A stretch of DNA of 64,000 bases from contig CALVDZ010000011.1 of the NCBI GenBank assembly GCA_944326445.1, positions 1 to 64,000 of the forward strand, in the 5' to 3' direction. Numbering within the stretch: the first letter of the stretch is position 1; each line of letters opens with the position of its first letter. Shown here piece by piece: positions 35,446-44,474 of this stretch. The position numbers were made by a program, and so were the translations under genes. Under the pieces are notes generated by a model. It was not told where the DNA came from, made no database searches, and was given only the letters and a program-made list of their open reading frames with translations. Origin of the DNA: an uncultured Helicobacter sp. Lineage in GTDB: Bacteria > Campylobacterota > Campylobacteria > Campylobacterales > Helicobacteraceae.

Positions 35446-35620
35446 ACGTAAGTTTGCTCAGCAAACTTGCTATCGCTCGTGGCAAATGAATTGCCACTCG
35501 CTCCGCTGCGCGAGCATACATTGCGTTTTTTAGCAAGCTTATAGAATCTCTTGGTGTCAGCGCGTCAGGAACGCCACTTGGGCAAACACCTTTTCTATAA
35601 ACCCGCCTTAGATTCTATCA
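35446..35620 (+). repeat. Family-1 structured repeat, copy B (first of tandem pair)
   Basis: Hairpin 1 AAGTTTGC-tca-GCAAACTT, then TATCGCTCG and hairpin 2 TGGCAA-atgaa-TTGCCA, CTCGCTCCGCTGCGCGAGC, TTTTTTAGCAAG, the core GTGTCAGCGCGTCAGGAACG and the end TTTTCTATAAACCCGCC. Starts 17 nt after the FkbM stop on the same strand. A second copy follows directly with a 180-bp period. Confidence 0.88.
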
Positions 35621-35625
35621 TTTTA

Positions 35626-35800
35626 CGCAAGTTTGCTAGGGCAAACTTGATGCCGCTCGCGGAGAGTGAATCTCCGCTCGCTCCGCTGCGCGAGCATACA
35701 CAGAATCTAAATGCGAGATTCTGTAATTGTTTGGTGTCAGCGCGTCAGGAACGCGATTTGGCAATGGCGCATTTTCTATAAAGCAAATTAGATTCTGTAA
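35626..35800 (+). repeat. Family-1 structured repeat, copy C (second of tandem pair)
   Basis: Hairpin 1 CAAGTTTGC-tagg-GCAAACTTG, hairpin 2 CGGAGA-gtgaa-TCTCCG, CTCGCTCCGCTGCGCGAGC, then an extra hairpin ACAGAATC/GAGATTCTGT not seen in the other copies, the GTGTCAGCGCGTCAGGAACG core and TTTTCTATAAA. Although directly adjacent to copy B, it has a different hairpin-2 stem, so the pair is not a recent duplication. Confidence 0.88.
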
Positions 35801-35894
35801 CCTAATACAGAATCTCACTCGCCCTGTAAGCTAAACTTAACTTTTAAAATTTGTGCTAAAATGGCGCATTTACTTCATTTTCTAAGGATTATGT

Positions 35895-36707
35895 ATGGTG
35901 CTCAAGGATAACTTCAAAAAAGAGGGCGATTTTTTATTCCGATACAGGAGTTATTTGCCACTAGTGGTTATTCCGCTCTTTGTCCTTTGTCTGCTTAGTT
36001 TCCCACAAAATCTCCTCTTACCGCGTATCCAAATGCAAGAATTCTTTTTTCTCAATCTCTTTGTAGAGAGGGGCGCGGAGCTAAACTTCACCTACAACAC
36101 GCCGCTAGTGGTGTGCGCGCTCATCGTGGGGCTAGTGGGGCAGTTTGTCAGAATCCTAGTCGCTGGGTATGTCCCGCGCGATACCTCTGGGCGCAATACC
36201 AAAGCCCAAAAGGCAGAGGTGCTCAACACCACGGGTATGTATTCGCTCTGTCGCAATCCTCTGTATTTGGGGAATTTTTTGATGATGCTCTCCCCCGTGC
36301 TGCTACTTGGCAATTGGCTCTTTGCGCTGTGCTTCACGCTGGCATTTTGGCTCTATTATGAGCGCATTATCTATGCAGAAGAGAGCTTTTTAACCCAAAA
36401 ATTTGGCGATGCGTATTTGCAATGGGCGCAAAACACGCCCGCATTTGTCCCCAGCTTTCGCAACTACACTAAGAGCACACTTGGATTTAGTATGAAGTCT
36501 ATGCTAAAGCGCGAGTATCACTCGCTTTTTGGGCTAGCGGCGTCGCTTTTTGTGGTGCATTGGATCATCAGCGCGTATGTGCTAGGGAATGTCATCAGTA
36601 TGTTTGAGCCACTTATTAGCGCGTTTTTTGTGCTAAGCGCGGTGGTGTATGTCGTGATGCTCGTGCTTGTCAAAAGCACCAAAATCTTTGAGATAGAGGG
36701 GCGATAG
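35895..36707 (+). CDS. Isoprenylcysteine carboxylmethyltransferase/PEMT-like membrane methyltransferase
   Basis: A 270-residue membrane protein with about six helices. The diagnostic segment is in the middle: NTTGMYSLCRNPLYLGNFLMMLSPVLLLGNW, then FWLYYERIIYAEESFLTQKFGDAYLQW, the SAM-binding C-terminal motif of the ICMT/phospholipid methyltransferase superfamily (RHPxYxG and EE-x-L-x-x-x-F-G-x-x-Y). The bacterial substrates are mostly unknown lipids or polyisoprenoids. The conserved motif comes before two further helices at the C terminus (about 190-262), an addition beyond the core family. AAGGA precedes the ATG. Confidence 0.8.
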   Translation: MVLKDNFKKEGDFLFRYRSYLPLVVIPLFVLCLLSFPQNLLLPRIQMQEFFFLNLFVERGAELNFTYNTPLVVCALIVGLVGQFVRILVAGYVPRDTSGRNTKAQKAEVLNTTGMYSLCRNPLYLGNFLMMLSPVLLLGNWLFALCFTLAFWLYYERIIYAEESFLTQKFGDAYLQWAQNTPAFVPSFRNYTKSTLGFSMKSMLKREYHSLFGLAASLFVVHWIISAYVLGNVISMFEPLISAFFVLSAVVYVVMLVLVKSTKIFEIEGR

Positions 36708-36797
36708 ACTCGCACAAAGCTGCCAAACAAGCGCAAACTAAGGGCGGTTTGACTACAATTGCCCCAAATCACTCCAAACTAAAAGGTTATAATCCCC

Positions 36798-38315
36798 GTG
36801 TATGCCGATATGTATGCCCACTCTGCCCTTAGCCTTGTCGTGCCCTTAGTCACCATCGCGCTCGTGTTTTTCACGCGCCGCGTGGTGCTCTCGCTCCTTT
36901 TAGGTATCGTGCTAGCTAGCGTTATGCTGCATTATCAAAATCCCCTAGACGCCCTCACTTACGCTTACAAACGCATAGCCTCGGTGTTTTATGAATCCAC
37001 CCCAAATGGCGTGGTAATAAACGCCCAAAGCCTCTATGTCTTTGGCTTTTTGTTTATACTAGGCATTCTCACACAGATTATGAGCTACTCGGGCGGGATT
37101 GCGGCGTTTGTGCGCTGGGCGCGACGGCGTGTGCGCACGCAGAGAGGCTCGGAGTTTTTTGCCTTTATCGCTGGGATTGTCGTCTTTGTCGATGATTATT
37201 TTAACGCCCTAACCGTGGGGCAGGTGAGCAAATCGCTCAATGACGCCAACCACTCCACGCGCGAACGCCTAGCCTATATCATAGATTCTACCTCTGCGCC
37301 CATTTGCATTTTGATGCCCATCTCTAGCTGGGGCGCGTATATCCTTATGCAGTTTAATAAAAATTTTGAGGGAGATAGCTTCGTGCTGCTTTTTTCTAGT
37401 ATTTGGGGGAATTACTACGCGTGGTTCGCGCTTTTGGCGGTATTTCTCACGATTTTGTGGCAGATAAACCTCCCTGCTATGCGCCAAAACCAAAATGTCG
37501 GCGTGAGCGAGCACCTAGACTTCACGCCACACACGGGTGCGAGCGTGTGGCTTCTCATAATCCCCATACTCGCCCTGCTTGGCTTTGTGGCGGGTCTTAT
37601 CTTTTACACAGGGTATTTAGAGAGCGGGGAGTTTAGCTTCTTAGGAATGCTTGGACACACAGACACGGGGTTTTCGCTCTTTTTTGGCGGGCTAGGCGCG
37701 CTGCTGCTTAGCCTTGCCCTCTCTGTGCGTCATATCGCCCTGCCCAACTACGCGCCTATCCTAAAAATAGGCATTGCCTCTATGCTGCCTGCGTGCCTCA
37801 TACTCGTGCTAGCGTGGGCGATAGGTCCTATCATCAAAGAGGATTTGAGCACGGGTGTGTATTTGGCGGGCGTGAGCAAGGAATTTTTAGAATCTAGCGC
37901 GCTCAATCCGCATATAACTATCGTGGTAGTGAGTTTTGGGATTTCTGGATTTATCGCCTTTTGCACAGGGACTAGCTGGGCGACTTTTGCCATTATGATA
38001 CCTATCGCTTCAAGCCTCGCGCAGGCTAATGGCATAGATTTGGTGCTCGTGCTCTCTGCCGTGCTTTCAGGCGCGGTGTATGGCGATCACGCCTCGCCAA
38101 TTTCAGATACCACAATCCTCTCCGCCACAGGGGCGGGCTGCTCGGTGCAGAGCCACTTTATCACGCAGCTGCCCTATGTGAGCGTGGTGGCTGCAATCGC
38201 GCTCGTGAGCTTTGGCGTGGCTGGCGGGCTAGATTCTGTATTGTGGGGGCATATCGTGGGGCTTTTGCTGATGTTTGGGGTGTTTTATGGGTTTAAAAGA
38301 TTCTATGGCGCATAG
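36798..38315 (+). CDS. NhaC-family Na+/H+ antiporter (HP0946-like)
   Basis: A 505-residue protein with about 12 membrane helices. It shows the NhaC family segments VVFVDDYFNALTVGQVSKSLND, SAPICILMPISSWGAYI, GTSWATFAIMIPIAS and GDHASPISDTTILSATGAGC, the last containing the conserved SPISDTT motif. It would exchange Na+ for protons, or an organic anion, across the inner membrane. Start is uncertain: GTG 36798 is the longest frame, ATG 36810 the likely alternative, with a TATAAT box at 36789-36794 very close upstream. Confidence 0.85.
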   Translation: MYADMYAHSALSLVVPLVTIALVFFTRRVVLSLLLGIVLASVMLHYQNPLDALTYAYKRIASVFYESTPNGVVINAQSLYVFGFLFILGILTQIMSYSGGIAAFVRWARRRVRTQRGSEFFAFIAGIVVFVDDYFNALTVGQVSKSLNDANHSTRERLAYIIDSTSAPICILMPISSWGAYILMQFNKNFEGDSFVLLFSSIWGNYYAWFALLAVFLTILWQINLPAMRQNQNVGVSEHLDFTPHTGASVWLLIIPILALLGFVAGLIFYTGYLESGEFSFLGMLGHTDTGFSLFFGGLGALLLSLALSVRHIALPNYAPILKIGIASMLPACLILVLAWAIGPIIKEDLSTGVYLAGVSKEFLESSALNPHITIVVVSFGISGFIAFCTGTSWATFAIMIPIASSLAQANGIDLVLVLSAVLSGAVYGDHASPISDTTILSATGAGCSVQSHFITQLPYVSVVAAIALVSFGVAGGLDSVLWGHIVGLLLMFGVFYGFKRFYGA

Positions 38316-38384
38316 AATCTAGCGAGATTTGCACATTCACGAGCGATTTTCTCGGATTCTGGGCGCAATTAAAGGGATTTTTTG

Positions 38385-38390
38385 TATAAT
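38385..38390 (+). promoter_or_regulatory. -10 box of the activator operon
   Basis: TATAAT at 38385-38390 with TTTG before it (extended -10), 75 bp upstream of ATG 38466. A GGGGGTTG ribosome-binding site follows. Confidence 0.5.
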
Positions 38391-38465
38391 CAGGGCGCAT
38401 TTTTCACAAATTTTAGAGCCTTCACACATATTTTTAATACATTCTATCATCACTAGGGGGTTGTA

Positions 38466-41400
38466 ATGAGCTTGACACTTGGCATTGATATCGGCAGCAC
38501 GACGGCTAAAATCGCGCTAATGGAAAATGATGAGATCATCTATCGCCATTATGAGCGGCATTATTCCAAAGTGCGAGAAAAGAGCATAGAGATTGTTGAG
38601 AATCTGCGCGAGATTATCGGGGAGCGGGAGTTTAAGGTCTCTATTTCTGGCTCGGCTGGGTTTGGGATCTGCAAGGCAGTGGGGATAGACTTCGCCCAAG
38701 AGGTGTTTGCCACGGCGGAGGCTATCAAGTTTTTAGAGCCCGATACGGATGTGGTTATCGAGCTTGGTGGGGAAGATGCCAAGATATTATTCCTAAGCGG
38801 TGGGACAGAAGAGCGGATGAATGGCTCGTGTGCTGGGGGCACGGGGGCGTTTATCGATCAGATGGTGACACTGCTTGCCATTGACGCTAAGACTTTTGAT
38901 GAGATTTCACTAAAGCACAACAAAATCTATCCTGTGGCAAGCCGCTGCGGGGTGTTTGCCAAAACCGATGTGCAGCCCCTCCTCAATCAAGGCGTGAATA
39001 AAGAGGACATCACCGCGAGTATTTTCCAAGCTGTCGTGGATCAGACGATCAGCGGACTTGCCCAAGGGCGCAAGATAGGGGGCAAGGTGATGTTTTTGGG
39101 CGGACCGCTGTTTTTTTACAAAGGCTTGCAGAGGCGATTCCAAGAGACATTAAAACTCGATGATGAGCACGCGATATTCCCAGAATACGCGCAATACTCC
39201 GTGGCTATCGGCGTGGCGTTGTGCGCGCGTCTAAACTCCCAAAGCTTCACTTGCAACTCGCTATTAGCCAAGCTCCAAGAATCTAAAAATGTCGCTTCAA
39301 GCAATAAATACCTCGAACCGCTCTTTGCTAATGATGAGGAGTATCGGGAGTTTCTCGCACGCCACGAGAGCGCGAGTGTCGATGAAGTGAGCATAGATGA
39401 GGCATTTAGGAGCAATGGATTCCGCAAAATCGATGCGTTTGTGGGTGTGGATTGCGGCTCGACGACGACAAAACTCGTGATTATCGATGAGTTTCATAGA
39501 ATCCTCTACCAATTCTACAATTCCAACCAAGGCAATCCCGCAAGCGTGATACACGATCAGCTCCAATACATTTATGAGAATTTTGGGGAAAAGATTCATA
39601 TCAAAGGCAGTGCGGTAACAGGCTATGGCGAGGAGCTCATCAAGGCTGGCTTCAACCTCGATGCGGGGCTTGTAGAGACTATCGCGCACCTCAAAGCCGC
39701 GCAGCATTTTAACCCCCAAGTGGATTTCATCATCGATATCGGCGGGCAGGATATGAAGTGTTTTTATATCAAAAACAAAACCATAGATTCTATTATGCTC
39801 AATGAAGCCTGCTCGAGCGGGTGCGGGAGCTTTATCGAGACTTTTGCGCGCTCAATGGGCTATGATGTGCAGACATTCTCGCAGTTTGGGCTAGATTCTA
39901 AACACCCTGTGGAGCTAGGCAGTCGCTGCACGGTGTTTATGAATAGCTCGGTCAAAGAGGCACAAAAAGAGGGTGCTAGTATCGAGGATATTTCTGCGGG
40001 ACTCTCTATGAGCGTGGTTAAGAATGCTATCTACAAAGTGATCCGTGCGCGCGATGCTGACGATCTAGGCAAGCAGATCGTGGTGCAAGGCGGGACATTC
40101 CTCAATAACGCGGTGCTTAGGAGCTTTGAGAAAGAAATCGGGCGCAATGTTATCCGCCCCAAAATTAGCGGGCTTATGGGAGCATTTGGCGCGGCACTCT
40201 ATGCTAAAGGACTTGGTCTGCAGAGCTCAGCTATCATCACCAAAGAGGCACTACAAAACTTCAACCACATCGCAAAAGCCACCGTGTGCAAAATCTGTGG
40301 TAATAACTGCAATTTGACAATCAATAGATTCAGTGATACCTATGGATCTAAGAAATTCATCTCTGGCAATCGCTGCGATAAGCCCCTAGGCTTTAAAAAA
40401 ATCGTGCATTTGCCCAATATGTATGACTACAAGCTCCAAAAACTCCAAGATTTGTTTGCCTATAAGGGCTTTGACAAAGAGCGCAGTGTCGTGAAGTTCG
40501 CCTCTAAGGGCAAAATCGGCATTCCCTTGGGGCTCAATATGTATGAAAATCTCCCCTTTTGGCACACGCTTTTAAGCGAGCTAGGCTATGAAGTGGTGGT
40601 GTCAGATATGAGCACGCGCAAAACCTTTGCCAAGGGGCAGTATTCTATCCCTAGCGATACGGTGTGCTACCCCGCCAAGCTCCAGCACGGGCATATTGAG
40701 AATCTTATGGACAAGGGCGTGGAGATGATTTTTTACCCTTGTATGAGCTATAACTTTGAATCTGATGAAAAGCACAAAGACACGAGCACAAACAACTACA
40801 ACTGCCCCGTGGTGGCGTATTACCCAGAATTGCTCAATGCCAATGTCGATAGATTGCGCGAAGTGCGGTTTTTATACCCATATGTGGGCTTGCACAAAAA
40901 AGATGAGTTTTACAAAAAATCCCTGCCCTTTTTCACCAAAGAGCTCAAAGTCTCCAAAAAAGACTATGCCAAAGCGTTGGAGAGAGCCTATGCCTTTAGG
41001 GAGCAGTGGCTAGATGATATACAGCGCGAGGGCGAAAAGGTGCTAGCGCATATCAAAAAAAACAATCTCAAAGCCATCGTGCTCAGCGGACGCCCCTACC
41101 ACATAGATCCAGAGATAAATCACGGGATTGACAAGCTCATAAACTCCCTAGGGCTCGTGGTATTGAGCGAGGATAGTGTCTCGCACCTCGCGGAGGCAAA
41201 GGATCTGCAGATTCTCAACCAATGGAGCTACCACTCACGGCTTTATAACGCCGCGGAGTTTGTGTGCGAGAATCCAAACATCGAGCTTGTGCAGCTTGTG
41301 AGCTTTGGGTGCGGGATAGATTCTATCACGACTGATGAGGTGCGCGCGATTTTAGAATCTAGAGGGCGATTTTACACCCAGATTAAAATCGATGAGATAA

Positions 41401-41552
41401 GCAATCTAGGCGCAGTCAAAATCCGTATCCGCTCGCTGCTGGGTGCTATGGAGGAGAAGCTCTCAGGCAAAAAGCACAACGCCCTCACAAGCATTTTGTT
41501 CTACAACAACACCCAAAAAGAGATGCGCAAAATGATGGCATTTACCAACTAA
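38466..41552 (+). CDS. Double BadF/BcrA-type ATPase with DUF2229 domain (2-hydroxyacyl-CoA dehydratase activator-like)
   Basis: A 1028-residue protein. Two ASKHA ATPase domains of the BcrAD/BadFG type lie in tandem (about 4-255, starting LGIDIGSTTAKIALME, and 323-580, starting VGVDCGSTTTKLVIID). Each has the phosphate loops and the two conserved cysteines that hold a [4Fe-4S] cluster between subunits in HgdC: Cys122 (NGSCAGGTG) and Cys161 (SRCGVF), then Cys449 (NEACSSGCG) and Cys488 (SRCTVF). The remaining part (about 600-1028) is a COG3580/DUF2229-type region starting with CKICGNNC. Activators use ATP to push electrons to very low potential. Together with the next gene it corresponds to the ~1,400-residue fused protein of many anaerobes. 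Physiological substrate unknown. Confidence 0.88.
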   Translation: MSLTLGIDIGSTTAKIALMENDEIIYRHYERHYSKVREKSIEIVENLREIIGEREFKVSISGSAGFGICKAVGIDFAQEVFATAEAIKFLEPDTDVVIELGGEDAKILFLSGGTEERMNGSCAGGTGAFIDQMVTLLAIDAKTFDEISLKHNKIYPVASRCGVFAKTDVQPLLNQGVNKEDITASIFQAVVDQTISGLAQGRKIGGKVMFLGGPLFFYKGLQRRFQETLKLDDEHAIFPEYAQYSVAIGVALCARLNSQSFTCNSLLAKLQESKNVASSNKYLEPLFANDEEYREFLARHESASVDEVSIDEAFRSNGFRKIDAFVGVDCGSTTTKLVIIDEFHRILYQFYNSNQGNPASVIHDQLQYIYENFGEKIHIKGSAVTGYGEELIKAGFNLDAGLVETIAHLKAAQHFNPQVDFIIDIGGQDMKCFYIKNKTIDSIMLNEACSSGCGSFIETFARSMGYDVQTFSQFGLDSKHPVELGSRCTVFMNSSVKEAQKEGASIEDISAGLSMSVVKNAIYKVIRARDADDLGKQIVVQGGTFLNNAVLRSFEKEIGRNVIRPKISGLMGAFGAALYAKGLGLQSSAIITKEALQNFNHIAKATVCKICGNNCNLTINRFSDTYGSKKFISGNRCDKPLGFKKIVHLPNMYDYKLQKLQDLFAYKGFDKERSVVKFASKGKIGIPLGLNMYENLPFWHTLLSELGYEVVVSDMSTRKTFAKGQYSIPSDTVCYPAKLQHGHIENLMDKGVEMIFYPCMSYNFESDEKHKDTSTNNYNCPVVAYYPELLNANVDRLREVRFLYPYVGLHKKDEFYKKSLPFFTKELKVSKKDYAKALERAYAFREQWLDDIQREGEKVLAHIKKNNLKAIVLSGRPYHIDPEINHGIDKLINSLGLVVLSEDSVSHLAEAKDLQILNQWSYHSRLYNAAEFVCENPNIELVQLVSFGCGIDSITTDEVRAILESRGRFYTQIKIDEISNLGAVKIRIRSLLGAMEEKLSGKKHNALTSILFYNNTQKEMRKMMAFTN

Positions 41553-41564
41553 AAAGGAGAGAGA

Positions 41565-42971
41565 ATGACGCAAAAAATTTCTATGTCCAAAAGCGAATTT
41601 GGCGGTGAGTTTGTGAATTTTAAAAGCCCAAGTGCGGGGGATTCTAACCTGCCGAGTGTGAAAAAGTGGAATGTAGGCATTAGCAGCAATGACGCGGTGC
41701 TAAAGGGCGAGCGTGAGATCATCAAAGTGCCCTTTACCAAGGAGATGAAAGAAACGCACACGATTTTGGTGCCTATGATGCTGCCCATACACTTCCGCTT
41801 TTTGGTCAATATCCTGCACTTGCACGGCTACAAGGCAGAGCTGCTACACAATGAGGGTGCGGGCGTGGTGAATGAGGGCTTGCGCAATGTGCATAATGAT
41901 ACTTGCTATCCCGCGCTGCTTGTGATTGGGCAGATGATTGACGCGCTAAAAAGCGGCAAATGGGACTTAAGCAAAGTCGCGCTGCTCATCACCCAAACTG
42001 GCGGGGGCTGCAGGGCTAGCAACTATATCCATCTCCTGCGCAAAGCCCTCAATAAAGCGGGCTTTGGCGAGATACCCGTGATTTCACTCAATTTCAGCGG
42101 GCTAGAGACGGGGCAGGGCTTTAGCGTTACGCGCCCAATGCTCCAAAACTTCCTATCAGCTATCATCTATGGCGATTTGCTTATGCACATCGCTAACCAA
42201 TGCAAAGCCTACGAGCTCAACAAAGGCGATACAGAAGCGATGGTGAGCAAATGGGTAGAGCGCATCACCACGCCCGGAAGCAACGCGGGGCTCACGAGCT
42301 ACAAGGCGCAAAAGCGCGATATGGAGGAGATTTTAGAGGACTTTGCCTCTATCCCGATGAGGCGTGATAAAAAGGTGCAGGTGGGGATCGTGGGCGAGAT
42401 TTATATCAAATTTTCCCCGCTTGGCAACAACAATCTCGAGGATTTTCTGCTAGGGGAGAATTGTGAAGTCGTGATACCGGGCTTTTTGGATTTTTGTCTG
42501 TATTGTATCAACGATAGCATTGTGGAGAACAAAATGTATGGCGGCAAGCTCAGCACGCGCCTTATCTACAAGCTCGTGTTTGAGTATTTTTGCAAAAAGC
42601 AAAAGGATATGATAAAAATGATCCAAAAGCACGGCGTATTCCGCGCACCATCGTATTTCAAGCACACTAAGACTTTGGCTGATGGGTATGTGAGCGAGGC
42701 GATGAATATGGGCGAGGGCTGGCTACTCACTGCCGAGATGCTAGAGCTCATCGAGCAGGGCGTGAATAATGTCGTTTGCACGCAGCCATTTGGGTGCTTG
42801 CCAAACCACATCGTGGGGCGCGGTATGATGAAAATCATCAAAGAAAAAAACCCACAGAGCAACATCGTCTCCATCGACTACGATCCAAGCGCGACGAGGG
42901 TAAATCAAGAAAATCGTATCAAGCTTATGCTCTCAAACGCCAAAAAGGAGCTCGAGGCAGAGCTCGCCTAA
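41565..42971 (+). CDS. COG3581-type partner of the activator (double-cubane protein-like)
   Basis: A 468-residue protein, 12 nt after the activator gene and behind AAGGAGAG. It resembles the D-component half of 2-hydroxyacyl-CoA dehydratases and the COG3581 C-terminal part of fused activators. Conserved cysteines that could ligate an Fe-S cluster are Cys114 (NDTCYPALLV), Cys149 (QTGGGCRASN), Cys311/Cys314 (DFCLYCIND) and Cys405/Cys411 (CTQPFGC). Members of the wider family include double-cubane cluster proteins able to reduce small molecules. No dehydratase subunits or CoA-transferase genes are nearby, so the target is not known. Confidence 0.82.
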   Translation: MTQKISMSKSEFGGEFVNFKSPSAGDSNLPSVKKWNVGISSNDAVLKGEREIIKVPFTKEMKETHTILVPMMLPIHFRFLVNILHLHGYKAELLHNEGAGVVNEGLRNVHNDTCYPALLVIGQMIDALKSGKWDLSKVALLITQTGGGCRASNYIHLLRKALNKAGFGEIPVISLNFSGLETGQGFSVTRPMLQNFLSAIIYGDLLMHIANQCKAYELNKGDTEAMVSKWVERITTPGSNAGLTSYKAQKRDMEEILEDFASIPMRRDKKVQVGIVGEIYIKFSPLGNNNLEDFLLGENCEVVIPGFLDFCLYCINDSIVENKMYGGKLSTRLIYKLVFEYFCKKQKDMIKMIQKHGVFRAPSYFKHTKTLADGYVSEAMNMGEGWLLTAEMLELIEQGVNNVVCTQPFGCLPNHIVGRGMMKIIKEKNPQSNIVSIDYDPSATRVNQENRIKLMLSNAKKELEAELA

Positions 42972-43413
42972 AGCCCAGATGAGAGCAGGGACGCAAGCGG
43001 GTGTGCGCACAATTGGGCGCGCACATCGTGGCGGATTTGCCATTGTTAAAGAGCTACGCGCCTTATGTCGCACTCACGGGCAGTCAGATCCCCTCACTGC
43101 CTACCTAGAATCTAGAGTGGGATTTTGGCTCTAATAATTTGGACAAAGCATAGATTCTAAGGTATCACACAATCCACCTCCCCACAAAATCCAGTCAAGA
43201 TTCATAAAGTAAAATAGAGAATCTAAGAAAGCTTAGAATCTAATCTAACAGAATCTAGTGTGAGTTTAGAATCTAATTGCATAGAATCTAACGCATTTAC
43301 AGAATCTAAGCCCAATAGATTCTGAATATCGGGCTAGGTTCTGTAACGCGCTAGATTCTCAACTTTGCCTTTGTGAATCTTGGGTTGTTTTTGGGAGTGG
43401 GTTGTATGCCCCA
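42972..43413. other. Intergenic region with a possible gene remnant
   Basis: Between two convergent genes. At about 43020-43110 one frame reads AHIVADLPLLKSYAPYVALT before ending at a stop, which looks like the end of a decayed protein, but no start or family is recognisable. The rest is AGAATCT/AGATTCT-rich spacer. Confidence 0.35.
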
Positions 43414-44448
43414 TCACTTCTCGCTCAAAATTTTCATCTCGCCTTCTTGTAGCCACACATAGAGATCCTTGCGATGGCTAGAGCTAAAGCTCACCTTGCC
43501 ATTGAGTAAAGCCCGATAGTCTTGTCTAAAATTCACGCGATACATCTCTCTGCCCTCTCCATTGGGGAATGGCGCGATATCTATGCCGCTAATCTCGATT
43601 TGCTTCTCCTCGTTTTTGGCAAATATGCGGCTTTTATACTCAGCAAATGCCTTGTAGCGCATACCATCTTGGCGGACAAAGTTCTCCTTGTCATAAAACT
43701 TCAAATACCCCGCCAAATCGCCCTTTTTCCACATTTCTTTCCACGCATAGAGTCCCGCGAGGATCTGCGCTGCTTGCATCGCATTCATCGTGCGCAGCTC
43801 GCCCTCGGAGATAATCACGATAGAATCCCTATAATCCACCAAACCATCGTATTTTTTCAAAAGCTCATTATCGATAGCAATGCAGCCTTTGGTGTTTAGC
43901 TCCTCGCGATTGCCATCTAGGGGCAGTCCGTGTATCCAAATCCCGCTGCCCGTGCGTCTAAGCGATCTGTCGTAGGTGTTGGGGTAGTTTGTAGCAAACG
44001 CCAAGGGACCATAATAGGGGGGCAAACCACTAAGGCGCGCGGTGAGATCATACACGCCAATGGGCGTGGTGAGATCGCCCTCGAGCTTTTTGTGTCCCTT
44101 GCCTTGCGCGACAAGCGCACTCGAGCTCCCTAGCAGCTCAAAGCCCTGATTTGTTACCTTAAAAAGCCTAAGATCTGGCAGGGCTTTGTCTGATACAAAC
44201 ACATAGCGCGTGGTTTGAAAATACCCATAGCTCACATCTCTCTCCCCCACGACCTTGAGCCAATAGGGCACGGAGAGCAGGTAAGATTCTAACTTTTCTT
44301 GCACGCTTGTGATGCCTTTTTGTTGGTAGAGATTGACAAGCTCAAAGGTGCTTTCATCAAGGGCGTCTAGGGATTGTGCCAAAGGCTGCGCCACAAGAAC
44401 ACCCCACAAAGCACAGCAGAGCGCACATCTTTGTAATATTTTTTTCAA
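43414..44448 (-). CDS. csd6: L,D-carboxypeptidase/transpeptidase-fold protein Csd6 (HP0518-like)
   Basis: A 344-residue periplasmic YkuD-fold enzyme with signal peptide (about 1-24). The catalytic motif WIHGLPLDGNREELNTKGCIAI gives His173 and Cys189, in the spacing of the L,D-transpeptidase family. A C-terminal NTF2-like domain (about 215-344) is also typical of H. pylori Csd6, which trims tetrapeptides to tripeptides in peptidoglycan and shapes the helical cell; it has also been linked to flagellin modification. The gene order csd6-era-hslU-hslV equals HP0518-HP0515. Confidence 0.92.
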   Translation of the reverse strand: MKKILQRCALCCALWGVLVAQPLAQSLDALDESTFELVNLYQQKGITSVQEKLESYLLSVPYWLKVVGERDVSYGYFQTTRYVFVSDKALPDLRLFKVTNQGFELLGSSSALVAQGKGHKKLEGDLTTPIGVYDLTARLSGLPPYYGPLAFATNYPNTYDRSLRRTGSGIWIHGLPLDGNREELNTKGCIAIDNELLKKYDGLVDYRDSIVIISEGELRTMNAMQAAQILAGLYAWKEMWKKGDLAGYLKFYDKENFVRQDGMRYKAFAEYKSRIFAKNEEKQIEISGIDIAPFPNGEGREMYRVNFRQDYRALLNGKVSFSSSHRKDLYVWLQEGEMKILSEK

Positions 44449-44474
44449 CTCTTCTCCTTTTGTCTATAGCCTAT

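Noticed and set aside
35446..35800. Tandem repeats considered as a CRISPR array
   Set aside because: Only two units of ~180 bp, with internal hairpins and no regular short repeat-spacer pattern; no cas genes anywhere in the window.
35551..35818. Short frames in the tandem repeats at 35.5-35.8 kb
   Set aside because: They follow the repeat sequence itself, occur on both strands and have no start signals; similar frames appear at 61.5 kb for the same reason.
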